NCBI GenBank assembly: GCA_903837525.1
Contig: CAILUU010000040.1
Location: forward strand, 54,024-118,023
Length of the DNA stretch: 64,000 bases
From: an uncultured Bacteroidota bacterium
Lineage (GTDB): Bacteria; Bacteroidota; Bacteroidia; Chitinophagales; Chitinophagaceae
Direction: 5' to 3'
Shown here: positions 55,289 through 64,000 of the stretch, in pieces
Position numbering within the stretch: position 1 is the stretch's first letter
How the letters are laid out: every line of letters begins with the position of its first letter
The notes under the pieces: model-generated
The model's database searches: none
Told to the model about the DNA's origin: nothing
Seen by the model: only the letters and a program-made list of their open reading frames with translations
Program-made: the position numbers and the translations under genes

Positions 55289-56026
55289 TTATAAGAATAA
55301 GGCAGCTAAAATATAATCGGCAAATAAAATCATTACACAACTAACTACCACACTTTTTGTACTGCTTCGTCCAATTTCTAATGCTCCACCTTGTACATAA
55401 TACCCATAGTAGGCAGGTATGCTACTAATAATAAATGCAAACGTAATGGCTTTGTACATTGCAAAACGTATATTAAAAGGCACAAATTCTTTTAACAATC
55501 CTTCATCAAATATATCGGCAGATAATATACCAGATGTAGTACCAGCCAACCTTCCGCCATAAATTCCTAAACCCATGGCTAAAATAACCAATAGTGGTAT
55601 AGTTATTAAAGCGGCCAATATCTTAGGTATTATTAAATAGGCTTTTGTATTAATACCCATAATTTCTAAAGCATCTATTTGTTCACTCACCCTCATATTA
55701 CCTAATTCGCTTGCTATTTTACTACCTACTACACCAGCTAAAACAATACAAACAAGTGTTGGTGCAAATTCGAGTATAACGGTATCTCTTACAATTTGCG
55801 CAATAGTACTTTTTGGAATTAAAGGACTTACTAATTGATAAGCTGTTTGCACTGTACTTACAGCACCCATAAAAATTGAAATAATGGCAACAATACCTAA
55901 AGAACCAATACCAATTTCTACACATTGATGCATAAACTCTTTCCAATACATACGCAAATTTTCTGGCTTAGAAAACATGCCTTTAAGCATTACTAAATAT
56001 CTTCCAAAATGGGTAAAAAAAGTCAT
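55289..56026 (-). CDS. MlaE family ABC transporter permease
   Basis: A 245-residue inner-membrane permease with five to six helices. Family motifs are FMGAVSTVQTAYQLVSPLIP (about 49-68), GVVGSKIASELGNMRVSEQI followed by DALEIMGINTKAYLIIP (about 98-135), and GILSADIFDEG. MlaE dimers with MlaF move phospholipids between the inner membrane and an MCE protein (MlaD). It is the first gene of the minus-strand group permease, transglutaminase-like, tiny ORF, ATPase. Confidence 0.93.
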   Translation of the reverse strand: MTFFTHFGRYLVMLKGMFSKPENLRMYWKEFMHQCVEIGIGSLGIVAIISIFMGAVSTVQTAYQLVSPLIPKSTIAQIVRDTVILEFAPTLVCIVLAGVVGSKIASELGNMRVSEQIDALEIMGINTKAYLIIPKILAALITIPLLVILAMGLGIYGGRLAGTTSGILSADIFDEGLLKEFVPFNIRFAMYKAITFAFIISSIPAYYGYYVQGGALEIGRSSTKSVVVSCVMILFADYILAALFL

Positions 56027-56113
56027 TTTAATTTTTTTATGCTCTTGTATTAATTACCATTTTTAAATAGACTATTGAAAAAATTGTAGTACTAAATTTA
56101 AGCTATGAACTAT

Positions 56114-58462
56114 TTATAAGTCATGTGATTTACGTTTAAACCCTCTCCACCACTTACTTTTTTTTACTTGTTCCGATGTATTCGTTTTAGTTTTTTGTTG
56201 TGCATCTACCACTGCAATTAAAACCATATTAAAAATACTACGAATACTGCTACCTAATTGTAACACATGCACTGGTTTTTTTAAACCTAATAAAACTGGT
56301 CCAATACTATCTGCACCACCAACTTCTTGTAATAAATTGTAGGCTACATTACCCGCTGCCAAATTAGGGAAAATGAGTGTATTAACATCTCCATTTAACA
56401 GCTCGGTAAATGGATAATTTTCTTTTAAAATTTCTTTGTTAAATGCCAAAAATGCCTGCACCTCTCCATCGCAAATTAAATTGGGTGCTTTTTGCTTTAC
56501 TATTTCTCTTGCTTTACGAACCAAGTTTGCTTCTGCGCTATCGCTACTACCAAAGTTAGAGTAAGAAAGCATTGCAATACGTGGTTTAATATTAAACTGT
56601 GCCACTTCCTTTGCAACTAGTAAAGTAATTTCTGCTAATTCCTCAGAAGTTGGGTTAAAGTTTACGGTAGTATCTGCTAAAAATAATGGACCTCTTTTGG
56701 TAAACATTATATACATACCTGCAATCTTTTTTACCCCATCCTCTGTGCCAATAACTTGTAAAGCTGGGCGAATAGTGTCTGGATAATTTCTGCTTAATCC
56801 ACTAATCATACAATCAGCTTCTCCTTCCTCTACCATCATACAACCAAAATAATTTCTATCCTTCATTATTTTGTAGGCCTCATATTTATTTAAGCCTTTA
56901 CGTTTACGTTTTTCAAAAAACATATCTCCATAAAGCCTTCTTGTTTCTTCTAAAGCTTCATCTTTAGGGTTTACAATGGGCATATCATCTAAATCAATCC
57001 CATTTTCTTTTGCAATTCTTAAAATTTTACTTTCGTCGCCTAACAGTATTGGATACCCTACGCCCTCTTCCAATACAAGTTGTGCAACTTTTAAAATTTT
57101 TAAATTTTCTGCATCCGCAAAAACTACTCGTTTAGGATCTTTACGCGCTTTGTTACCAATTACTCTACTTAATTGATTATCTAACCCTAGGCGCTTATTT
57201 AATTCAAGTTCGTAGGTCTCCCAATTTAAAATTGGATATTTTGCAACACCACTTTCCATAGCTGCTTTTGCAACTGCAGGCGCAATGGTGGCAAGTAAAC
57301 GAGGATCGAGTGGTTTAGGAATAATATAGGTTGGCCCAAATACAATACTTTTTTCGTTGTAGGCTAGCGTAACAATATCGGGTACTGGTGTTTTGGTTAA
57401 CTCTGCCAAAGCCTTTACGGCTGCTAGTTTCATTGCCTCATTAATTTGTGTTGCTCTAACATCTAACGCTCCTCTAAAAATATAGGGAAACCCTAATACA
57501 TTATTTACCTGATTGGGAAAATCGCTACGGCCTGTAGCCAGGATAATATCTTTACGTGCAGCAATTCCAGTATCATAAGCAATTTCCGAATCGGGGTTTG
57601 CCATTGCAAATACAATTGGATTTTTTGCCATACTCTTAACCATATCGGCAGTTACTACATTACCAACACTTAATCCTATAAAAACATCGGCATCTTTCAT
57701 GGCTTTTGCTAAATCATAATTAGCAAACTTGCTATCCACATAAAATAGTTTTTTTACTTCTTCTATATCTTTACGGCCAGTATGCAACACACCATCTTTG
57801 TCAAACACTATAAAGTTTTTGTGTAACGCACCCAGTGATACATATAACCGTATGCAAGCCATAGCTGCCGCACCTGCGCCATTTATCACAAATTTTACTT
57901 TATCAATTTTCTTTTTTTGTAATTCTAATGCATTTAACAATGCAGCAGATGATATAATGGCTGTACCATGTTGGTCATCATGCATGACCGGAATTTTGCA
58001 ACGTTTTTTTAATTCTTGCTCAATATAAAAACACTCTGGAGCTTTAATATCTTCTAAATTAATGCCGCCAAAAGTTGGTTCAAGCGCTTGTACAATTTGT
58101 ACAAATTTTTCGGGATCGGTTTCGTTTATTTCAATATCAAACACATCAATATCTGCAAATATTTTAAATAAAACTCCTTTACCCTCCATTACGGGTTTGC
58201 TAGCAGCCGGACCAATATTACCTAAGCCTAAAACTGCAGTGCCATTGGTTATTACACCAACTAAATTTCCTTTGGCTGTATATTTATAAACATCCTCGGG
58301 GTTATCTTTTATTTCTAAACATGGAGCTGCTACACCAGGGCTGTAAGCCAGCGATAAATCTCTTTGAGTTTTTGCTTCTTTTGTAGGCACAACTTCTATT
58401 TTGCCAGGGCGGCCTTTGGCATGATATTCTAAGGCTTGTTGTTTTCGTAAATCTTTGCTCAT
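56114..58462 (-). CDS. maeB: NADP-dependent malic enzyme fused to a phosphotransacetylase domain
   Basis: Oxidative decarboxylation of malate to pyruvate with NADPH formation. The 782-residue protein has the malic-enzyme half (about 1-430) with [54 protein letters not shown] and the Rossmann motif [16 protein letters not shown]. The C-terminal half (about 440-760) is a phosphate acetyltransferase-like domain ([35 protein letters not shown]). In MaeB proteins that domain is usually regulatory, sensing acetyl-CoA, rather than active. A basic tail ends the protein. Monocistronic or weakly coupled to the DUF4442 gene, which ends 63 bases upstream. Confidence 0.95.
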   Translation of the reverse strand: MSKDLRKQQALEYHAKGRPGKIEVVPTKEAKTQRDLSLAYSPGVAAPCLEIKDNPEDVYKYTAKGNLVGVITNGTAVLGLGNIGPAASKPVMEGKGVLFKIFADIDVFDIEINETDPEKFVQIVQALEPTFGGINLEDIKAPECFYIEQELKKRCKIPVMHDDQHGTAIISSAALLNALELQKKKIDKVKFVINGAGAAAMACIRLYVSLGALHKNFIVFDKDGVLHTGRKDIEEVKKLFYVDSKFANYDLAKAMKDADVFIGLSVGNVVTADMVKSMAKNPIVFAMANPDSEIAYDTGIAARKDIILATGRSDFPNQVNNVLGFPYIFRGALDVRATQINEAMKLAAVKALAELTKTPVPDIVTLAYNEKSIVFGPTYIIPKPLDPRLLATIAPAVAKAAMESGVAKYPILNWETYELELNKRLGLDNQLSRVIGNKARKDPKRVVFADAENLKILKVAQLVLEEGVGYPILLGDESKILRIAKENGIDLDDMPIVNPKDEALEETRRLYGDMFFEKRKRKGLNKYEAYKIMKDRNYFGCMMVEEGEADCMISGLSRNYPDTIRPALQVIGTEDGVKKIAGMYIMFTKRGPLFLADTTVNFNPTSEELAEITLLVAKEVAQFNIKPRIAMLSYSNFGSSDSAEANLVRKAREIVKQKAPNLICDGEVQAFLAFNKEILKENYPFTELLNGDVNTLIFPNLAAGNVAYNLLQEVGGADSIGPVLLGLKKPVHVLQLGSSIRSIFNMVLIAVVDAQQKTKTNTSEQVKKSKWWRGFKRKSHDL

Positions 58463-58525
58463 AATTTAAACTTCCTTTAATACAATACTCTTATGTGCAA
58501 TTTACACAATTATAATTTGACTGAT

Positions 58526-59014
58526 TTATGCGACTGCTTTTGCTTTAAAACTCCAGGTAATAAAAAACTCAGCAACTATTTCGCCTGCATCATTTTTTCC
58601 AATAGAGGTTGTGGTAATAGCCTTTCCTTCACCAGTTTTTATAGCTTCTTCAATGGTTTGTTTTATGGCTAAACCATCGGTACAAATAAAGGTAGTTTTA
58701 GCAATAGCTTTTTTAATAAAATTGCCCTCTACTTTTAGCACTAGCATACTTACACTTGGCTTGCGGTTGTGTATATGAGCTAATGCTAAAACACCCGTAC
58801 TCATTTCGGCTGCCATACTTAGGCAAGCAAAATAAGTACTTTTAAAAGGATTTGTACTAAGCCATTTGTACGGTACTTTTACACTACATATTTCTTCGTT
58901 AATATCTACTACTCTAACTCCACAAAAAAATGCACTTGGTAATTTAGTAAGCAAAAACATCCGAAATTTTATCGGATGTTTAATAAGTTTAAAGAAATGA
59001 TTAGCATTACTCAT
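58526..59014 (-). CDS. DUF4442 hotdog-fold protein
   Basis: A 162-residue protein of the DUF4442 family, a hotdog fold related to PaaI-type acyl-CoA thioesterases. The family pattern shows in VKVPYKWLSTNPFKSTYFAC (about 47-66), with SMAAEMSTGVLAL following. Thioesterase activity is plausible but unproven. It starts 18 bases after the thioredoxin-like gene stop on the same strand and ends 63 bases before maeB. Confidence 0.87.
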   Translation of the reverse strand: MSNANHFFKLIKHPIKFRMFLLTKLPSAFFCGVRVVDINEEICSVKVPYKWLSTNPFKSTYFACLSMAAEMSTGVLALAHIHNRKPSVSMLVLKVEGNFIKKAIAKTTFICTDGLAIKQTIEEAIKTGEGKAITTTSIGKNDAGEIVAEFFITWSFKAKAVA

Positions 59015-59032
59015 ATCAATGAAAAAAATTAT

Positions 59033-59521
59033 TTATTTTGAATACAGTTTTGGATCTAATGCTGTGGGGCTCCACTGTTGTAAAAAATTTAATACTTTTT
59101 CGGCATCATAACTTTTTTTTCCATTCTCAAAATATTCACTGGCTTGAGTATGTATTCTATTACCTTTCCCATCTAGAATAATAAATACAGGAAAACCAAA
59201 ACGCTGCGGAAAACCATATTTGGCAAATACTTCTTTATTCTGGTTTTCTTTACTATAATTTAAATGATACCATTCGAATGATGCATTTATGGTAGAATCA
59301 ATTTTAGCATCTGCGGTACAAAATCTTGCAAACTCAATACACCAACTACACCAATTGCCTCCAGCTTGTATGAGTACAAATTTATTTTGAGCTTTAGCTT
59401 TTTTAACAGCTGCAGCTATATCTTTTACTGCATTGGCTGTTGGGCTATATAATTTTTTCTCTTGTGCGGTAACTATTGTTAGTTGTGTTAAAAACAATAG
59501 GGCTAAAAGTATTTTTTTCAA
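59033..59521 (-). CDS. Secreted thioredoxin-like protein
   Basis: A 162-residue exported protein (signal peptide to VTAQ) with a thioredoxin fold. The active-site motif is CSWC in QAGGNWCSWCIEFARF (about 53-68), and FGFPVFIILDGKGN (about 112-125) contains the conserved cis-proline. It probably exchanges disulfides in the periplasm, with an unknown partner. The start is TTG at 59521: a stop codon lies two codons upstream and no ATG is in frame, so the unusual start is forced. It leads a short operon with the DUF4442 gene. Confidence 0.87.
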   Translation of the reverse strand: MKKILLALLFLTQLTIVTAQEKKLYSPTANAVKDIAAAVKKAKAQNKFVLIQAGGNWCSWCIEFARFCTADAKIDSTINASFEWYHLNYSKENQNKEVFAKYGFPQRFGFPVFIILDGKGNRIHTQASEYFENGKKSYDAEKVLNFLQQWSPTALDPKLYSK

Positions 59522-59586
59522 ATTTAGATTTTAATTTAATTTATAAATTTCTAAGTTAAAGCATTAAGTGCAATAGGGATTAATCA

Positions 59587-59641
59587 CGTTCGGGGTGTAG
59601 TGTAGCGAAGGCGTAGCCGAAGCGAAACGAAGCCCCGAACG
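59587..59641. repeat. GC-rich hairpin inside the left end of the IS30 element
   Basis: CGTTCGGGG (59587-59595) pairs perfectly with CCCCGAACG (59633-59641). The 37-base loop contains GGCGTAGCC, itself able to fold, and repeated CGAAG units. GC content is far above the surroundings. It lies between the left terminal repeat and the transposase start and may be a separate palindromic insertion. Confidence 0.6.
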
Positions 59642-59675
59642 GGAGGAGCCGAAAAACTACCTTTGTTATTACAAC

Positions 59676-60660
59676 ATGACAAAGAAGTATAATCAGCTCA
59701 CCCTTGAGTAAAGGTACAAGATTTAAGCACTTATCGGTGATGAAATGACACAAACTGCTATTGCTGAAATTATTGGGGTACACAAGTGTACCATTAGCCT
59801 GAAAATAAAACGCAATGTTCCTCAGCGAGGTCAAGGCGCTAAAATTTATGTTGCTTGTAAAGCAGATGCTAAAACTCGGTATCGGCATAAATCTAAAAAG
59901 AAACACATGCTTTTGACTCCAGAATTGAAAAGTCAAATGAAAGAATGGATGACTATAAAAAGATATAGTCTAGAGCTTGTTTCTGCACAATGGTCAAAGG
60001 ATCAGATTGCCGGGGTTAGCCATGAAACCATTTACAAATTTATTTGGAATTGCAAGCATACAAACAAGCGAGAAAATAGAACTTTTAAGCACCTCTACAA
60101 ACGACTAAAGCACGGTAGGCGCAAACGCAAACGTGGCAACTATAAAGATTCCAGAGGACTAATTCCCAACAGGGTATCTATTGAAAAGAGACCGAAAGTT
60201 GTGGATGAAAGAAAGCGCTTTGGAGACCTTGAAGGAGACCTTATCATGGGGAAAGGCCATAAGTCGGCACTATTAGTAACAACAGACAGGGCAACATTAA
60301 AAACAACTATCAATTATCTAAACGTGAACAAGAAATATCATAAAAAGAGCAAGAAAAATGCCCCAAATAAAAACCATAACCTTCGATAATGACCAAGCTT
60401 TTTCTATGCACGAAATCATAGCTAAATGCGAAAGTTTATTTTACGAGACCGTGTACATCACAGGATAAGGGGTCTGTTGAAAATAGAAATGGAATTATTT
60501 ATATTTTCTTTCCTAAAAAACAGATTTTAATGCAATTTCTAAAGTAGAAATTAAACGTGTAGAAAACGAAATTAATAATAGACCAGTAAATAAATTTAAC
60601 TACTTATCTCCAAATGAAGTATTTTTATTATTTAAAGGTAGTGTTGCACTTATGGGTTGA
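59676..60660 (+). pseudogene. IS30 transposase, inactivated
   Basis: Reading from ATG 59676 gives MTKKYNQLTLE-stop-RYKI-stop-ALIGDEM. In intact IS30 transposases both stops are expected to be Gln, so two CAA to TAA changes are likely. The helix-turn-helix follows (IAEIIGVHKCTISLKIKRN), then the catalytic core start FGDLEGDLIMGKGHKSALLV. After about 60300 the frame is lost. Pieces in other frames keep ITFDNDQAF (second Asp), DKGSVENRNG (Glu) and the C-terminal EIKRVENEINNRPVNKFNYL. At least three frameshifts and two nonsense changes are needed. Residual ORF: 59745-60389. Confidence 0.85.
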
Positions 60661-60701
60661 ACACAGCTTTTATAATATTTATCATTAAAATTAATTTTTT
60701 T

Positions 60702-62720
60702 ATGAAAGTCAAAGTGTTTTTCTTGTCGATTTTCATTTCATCAATAATTTCTGTTGCTGCCCAAACCAAACACGCATTCGTAATTGCCATTTCTGACTAT
60801 CCTCAAATTCCCGGCAGAGAAAATTGGACGAAATTAAGCTCTAAAAATGATTATGACTTGGTCATGGAGATGATTAAAAGACAGGAGTTTCAGCAGGGTG
60901 ATATTATTTCTTTATTAGACAAAGAGGCTACTGTTGAAAACATCGAAAACAGTTTTGAAAAACTGATCGCATCATCAAACTCAGGAGATATTGTATATTT
61001 TCATTTCTCTGGTCATGGACAACAAATAGCAGATGTAAATCCTTCTAAAAATTACAAATCAAAATTTTTGAAGCCTGATGAAAGAGATGGTTATGATGAG
61101 GCTTTGGTTACTTACAATGCACCGTTGAAATTTGAAAACGACTATCAGTATCAGGATCATTTTGTAGACGATCAAATGAATTATTACATGAACCGATTGA
61201 GAAAAAAAATAGGTGGAAATGGTCAGGTTATTGCCGTTTTTGATTGTTGCCATTCTGGATCAGCTACAAGGGGAGAGCAAACAATGGTGGTACGAGGCTC
61301 TAATATCATTTGTGCACCAACAGATTACAGGCCTGAAACTACATCAGAAAAGGATTCAAGTCTGGCTTTTGATGCGGATTTCGATTATTCAAATAGCAGT
61401 GATATGGGTAAACTCACTGCGTTTTTTGGATGTAAATCAGATCAGGTAGATAGAGAAATAAAAGACGAAAAAACCAATAAAGGTTACGGTTCGCTTACTT
61501 ATTACTTTATTAAGGCCATGGAAGAACTAGGGCCCAACTCTAGTTACAACAATTTGTTTTCAAAAATAAATGAACAAATGGTGCTTGGATTTCAAAATCA
61601 GCAACAGCCAGAAGTGGAAGGCGATAATTTGAATCAGTTGATTTTTAAAGGAACCTTCATCGATCAAAAACCGTATTATCAAATAACCTATGCCAGTTAT
61701 AAAGAACTCAACATCAATGGGGGAAGTTTGCAGGGATTATCGGTAGGCGACTCTGTAGGTATTTATTCTAGTACGACTATTTCTACTAAAGGACAAACCG
61801 CAAAATACAATGGCATTGTCACTCAAGTGGAACCATATAGTGCAACCATAAATTTAAACACCGCTTTTGAATCGGGGAAAGATGCCGAAGTGAAATATAG
61901 GGCTTTCGTTACATATTCATCAGCACCTCCGATGAAATTGAAATTGAATATTAATGTAAGTTCAAAATCTTTGAAAAAAGAGTTGGAGACATTGTTTGCA
62001 AATGAAAAAGCCATCGAACTCGTAAAAACGGATTTTGAATATCAGATTGTGGATTCGGTGTACAATGGCAAGTCTGATAACGTGGTGGTTTTTCTTGGTC
62101 CCAATAAACAAACCGCTTTGCGTGGCATGTCTCCCAGAGCTGTGAAAGGAAATGCAATGCAAGCAGATTCATTATTGCAATTCATTAAGCAATCGATGAA
62201 GACAGATATGTTTAGGAAGTTGGAGATGGAGGATGAATCATTGAGCTTTGAATACAATATACTCCCTTGTACATCAGATGGGAATTGCATTTATGATTCT
62301 ACAAAATTTGTAAATGGCAATTTAAGGTTTGACGAAAAATCAAAATTTCAGCTCATTATTAAAAACACAGGTAACAAAAGAATGTACGGCAATATAATTG
62401 ACATAGACCCAACGAATGTTTTGAGTTGGTTTACAAAAAGCGAGATGAAAAATTTTGAACTTTTGCCAGGAGCTGAGAAGAAAATGAAAATTACAATATC
62501 AAAACCTTATGGAGTGGAGCAGATGAAAATCATTGCGACAGATAGACCTGTTGATTTTAGCTCATTACAAGAAAATGGAACATCTTTAACAAGAGGCGGA
62601 GACACCAATCCTTTATTAGATTTTGTTGATAAATCGGTGAATGGTACACGTAGTGCAGGGGGAGAAGATGCGACAGGAGCGACTGTGAAGACGTTGACGT
62701 TTGAGATTATGGAAAAGTGA
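60702..62720 (+). CDS. Secreted caspase-family (C14) peptidase
   Basis: A 672-residue exported protein with a signal peptide (MKVKVFFLSIFISSIISVAA, then Q). The caspase/metacaspase fold spans about residues 22-310. The catalytic histidine is in FHFSGHGQQ (His105) and the cysteine in VFDCCHSGSA (Cys183), so the dyad is intact. After a beta-rich middle, the C-terminal part (about 530-650, including NLRFDEKSKFQLIIKN and DRPVDFSS) resembles DUF4384, a domain often attached to bacterial caspases. The frame reaches a TTG at 60657, but that codon is part of the IS30 end; the ATG at 60702 is preferred. It is followed by a membrane protein and a TPR protein. Confidence 0.88.
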   Translation: MKVKVFFLSIFISSIISVAAQTKHAFVIAISDYPQIPGRENWTKLSSKNDYDLVMEMIKRQEFQQGDIISLLDKEATVENIENSFEKLIASSNSGDIVYFHFSGHGQQIADVNPSKNYKSKFLKPDERDGYDEALVTYNAPLKFENDYQYQDHFVDDQMNYYMNRLRKKIGGNGQVIAVFDCCHSGSATRGEQTMVVRGSNIICAPTDYRPETTSEKDSSLAFDADFDYSNSSDMGKLTAFFGCKSDQVDREIKDEKTNKGYGSLTYYFIKAMEELGPNSSYNNLFSKINEQMVLGFQNQQQPEVEGDNLNQLIFKGTFIDQKPYYQITYASYKELNINGGSLQGLSVGDSVGIYSSTTISTKGQTAKYNGIVTQVEPYSATINLNTAFESGKDAEVKYRAFVTYSSAPPMKLKLNINVSSKSLKKELETLFANEKAIELVKTDFEYQIVDSVYNGKSDNVVVFLGPNKQTALRGMSPRAVKGNAMQADSLLQFIKQSMKTDMFRKLEMEDESLSFEYNILPCTSDGNCIYDSTKFVNGNLRFDEKSKFQLIIKNTGNKRMYGNIIDIDPTNVLSWFTKSEMKNFELLPGAEKKMKITISKPYGVEQMKIIATDRPVDFSSLQENGTSLTRGGDTNPLLDFVDKSVNGTRSAGGEDATGATVKTLTFEIMEK

Positions 62721-62752
62721 CTTAATTAAAAATCAAATGTAAAAGAAAAAAT

Positions 62753-63340
62753 ATGAAAATTTCAAACGACTTGAATGCCGACAAAATAAAGTATTATACC
62801 AACGTATTAATTGCAGGTGCATTGGCGATAGCTCCTTTTGTTTTTTGGATTAATAAGAATTACCCTAATAAAGAAACATTGTTTTTCACAGCAGTATTTT
62901 TATCAATTCTATTTATTGGACGATTATGTTTAGAAATTGGACTTCTTATTGAAAGTCATATTATTGATTCATTTATTAAAAATAAAATAAAGAATAATAT
63001 AAACTATTACATAGAATTTCGTGAATGTGAAAATGTACTCAACGGCAACTGGTATAAATATTTGAAGTCAGATGAAAATAAAGCCGCAAAAGAAGTTATT
63101 TCTCACATGGTTGATAGAATGCTTTTCTTATTATCTTCAATGGTTGGTTTGATATTTGGGTTGATCTTCTATTTCTTTTTGCTTAATAAATACAGCTCAA
63201 CCTCATTGAATTTAAGTGTAATTTTATTCTCTGTTGTTTACATACCATTTTCTATATGGAGGGTAAAGGAGCTTGCAGCTGGACTTGATTTTTTACGTTT
63301 CTTAATTATTAATGGTGATCCTTGTAAATTAGATTCATAA
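62753..63340 (+). CDS. Four-helix membrane protein downstream of the caspase
   Basis: A 195-residue protein with four predicted membrane helices, in two hairpins: about 17-35 (LIAGALAIAPFVFW), 43-66 (FFTAVFLSILFIGRLCLEIG), 122-146 (FLLSSMVGLIFGLIFYFFLL) and 151-172. They are separated by a cytoplasmic-looking loop rich in K, N and E. I recognise no family. It starts 32 bases after the caspase gene and 16 bases before the TPR gene, so the three genes are probably one transcript. A role as membrane partner of the caspase is inference only. Confidence 0.75.
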   Translation: MKISNDLNADKIKYYTNVLIAGALAIAPFVFWINKNYPNKETLFFTAVFLSILFIGRLCLEIGLLIESHIIDSFIKNKIKNNINYYIEFRECENVLNGNWYKYLKSDENKAAKEVISHMVDRMLFLLSSMVGLIFGLIFYFFLLNKYSSTSLNLSVILFSVVYIPFSIWRVKELAAGLDFLRFLIINGDPCKLDS

Positions 63341-63356
63341 CTGTTCAATTAATTAA

Positions 63357-64000
63357 ATGCGATATTTCTTTACTTTCTTTTTTTTTATATTAAGCTCTGC
63401 TACTCAAGCGCAAGATTCTTATGACCAACTTATTTCAAAATATGACAGGTTAAGAAATCTGGAGAAATATGATAGTGCTTTATTGGTTGCGAAGCAATTG
63501 AATTCAATGGCTTTACAAAATGAAACAGATACGAGCTTAATGTACGCAGTCAGTTTAAGATATTTGGGGATTTGTTACATGTTTATTCAAAAAAGTGACT
63601 CTGCAATTTATTACATAAACATATCGCTAAAAATACTAGAACAGCAAAAAAGAAATATCCATCCTGACTATGCGAGTGGTTTAAACAACCTTGGGAATTT
63701 GTTTAGAAAAATGGGTGATTACAAATCTGCTGAGAAGTATTACAAACAATCTTTAGAAATTAGAAGGAATACATTAGGTGAATCACATCCTGACTATGCG
63801 AAAAGTTTAAACAACCTTGGGGTTTTGTTTAAAGAAATAATGGGTGATTACAAATCTGCTGAGAAGTATTACAAACAATCCTTGGAGATTATAAAGAAAA
63901 CCTTAGGCGAATCTGATATATTATATGCAAAAAGTTTAAACAACCTTGGGGTTTTGTTTAAAGAAATGGGTGATTACAAATCTGCTGAGAAGTATTACAA
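63357..64000 (+). CDS. Secreted TPR protein (partial, runs off right edge)
   Basis: An ATG at 63357 opens 214 codons to the window edge without a stop. The signal peptide (FFTFFFFILSSATQAQ) is followed by a less regular helical region, then kinesin-light-chain-like TPR units of 42 residues. Each has the pattern YAKSLNNLGVLFKEMGDYKS followed by AEKYYKQSLEI. Secreted TPR proteins of this type in Bacteroidota often end in a CHAT (caspase-like) protease domain or in a two-component module; the missing C-terminus decides. Location after the caspase and membrane genes makes a joint role likely. The second unit carries one extra codon. Confidence 0.85.
   Translation, partial: MRYFFTFFFFILSSATQAQDSYDQLISKYDRLRNLEKYDSALLVAKQLNSMALQNETDTSLMYAVSLRYLGICYMFIQKSDSAIYYINISLKILEQQKRNIHPDYASGLNNLGNLFRKMGDYKSAEKYYKQSLEIRRNTLGESHPDYAKSLNNLGVLFKEIMGDYKSAEKYYKQSLEIIKKTLGESDILYAKSLNNLGVLFKEMGDYKSAEKYY
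63672..64000 (+). repeat. Tandem TPR-coding repeats (126-129 bp units)
   Basis: Units begin at 63672, 63798 and 63927. Long stretches are almost identical at the DNA level (for example GGTGATTACAAATCTGCTGA in all three), showing recent expansion or gene conversion. The second unit has an additional ATA codon, giving a 129-bp spacing to the third. Confidence 0.85.

Larger units (their letters stand above)
59556..60662. mobile_element. Degenerate IS30 family insertion sequence
   Basis: About 1107 bp bounded by imperfect terminal inverted repeats: 59556-59574 and 60644-60662 share 15 of 19 positions, including the identical core TAAGTGCAA. Size and content fit an IS30 element. The transposase is ruined by stop codons and frameshifts, so the copy cannot move by itself. 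It marks the boundary between the metabolic genes to the left and the caspase-like locus to the right. Confidence 0.8.

Noticed and set aside
60657..60701. Upstream TTG start extending the caspase by 15 residues
   Set aside because: The codons come from the IS30 terminal repeat and would place extra hydrophobic residues before a complete signal peptide that begins at ATG 60702.
63672..64000. CRISPR-like direct repeats
   Set aside because: Unit length of 126-129 bp, in-frame with a TPR consensus and no spacers; they are protein-coding repeats.

Overview
The window looks like a chromosomal segment of a low-GC member of the Bacteroidota, most probably Chitinophagaceae or a close relative. The evidence is the gene content: type IX secretion (T9SS) and gliding genes (PorV, GldJ, a PorP/SprF-like barrel, a CHU_C-type C-terminal domain), TonB-dependent receptors with carboxypeptidase-like N-terminal domains, bacillithiol synthesis (BshA), a malic enzyme-phosphotransacetylase fusion, a long SecA with a zinc tail, and promoters of the TAnnTTTG (-7) / TTG (-33) type with few Shine-Dalgarno sites. 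The family assignment is inference; no rRNA is present.

Layout. 1-5.4 kb: start of a secreted protein running off the left edge, a TonB receptor and a DPP4-type peptidase. 5.6-14.5 kb: an S4 RNA-binding protein, trmD, a TylF-like methyltransferase, a large Asp-box propeller protein, a LolA-like protein, adenine deaminase and uracil phosphoribosyltransferase. 14.6-21.8 kb: a PorP/SprF barrel, a CysZ/EI24-like membrane protein, an RsmI-like methylase, an M28 peptidase, bshA and an EnvC-like protein. 20.5-30.6 kb: a minus-strand cluster (ispF, CHU_C secreted protein, dut, DUF4292 lipoprotein, envC-like) behind porV, divergent from gldJ-murF-tRNA-Ser. 30.6-41.2 kb: TatD, a possible small RNA, DUF423, secA, a frameshifted gene remnant, a large barrel receptor, atpG and scpB. 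41.4-53 kb: GNAT, a possible L,D-transpeptidase, an esterase-like lipoprotein, aspS, SIMPL, an FAD oxidoreductase, a shortened alpha-2-macroglobulin, a small secreted protein interrupted by a stop codon, and sucD. 53.3-59.5 kb: a Mla-type ABC transporter pair split by a transglutaminase-like gene and a tiny membrane ORF, then maeB, DUF4442 and a thioredoxin-like protein. 59.6-64 kb: a dead IS30 element, then a secreted caspase-like peptidase, a four-helix membrane protein and a TPR protein that runs off the right edge.

Most of the window is housekeeping and envelope biogenesis. The parts with the best chance of something new are the caspase / membrane protein / TPR locus at the right edge, the small membrane ORF whose stop overlaps the start of the Mla ATPase gene, the alpha-2-macroglobulin that appears to have lost its central part in frame, a possible promoter-plus-terminator small RNA near 31.6 kb, and a family of palindromic CCCCTAAAGGGG repeats sitting directly against gene ends and starts.
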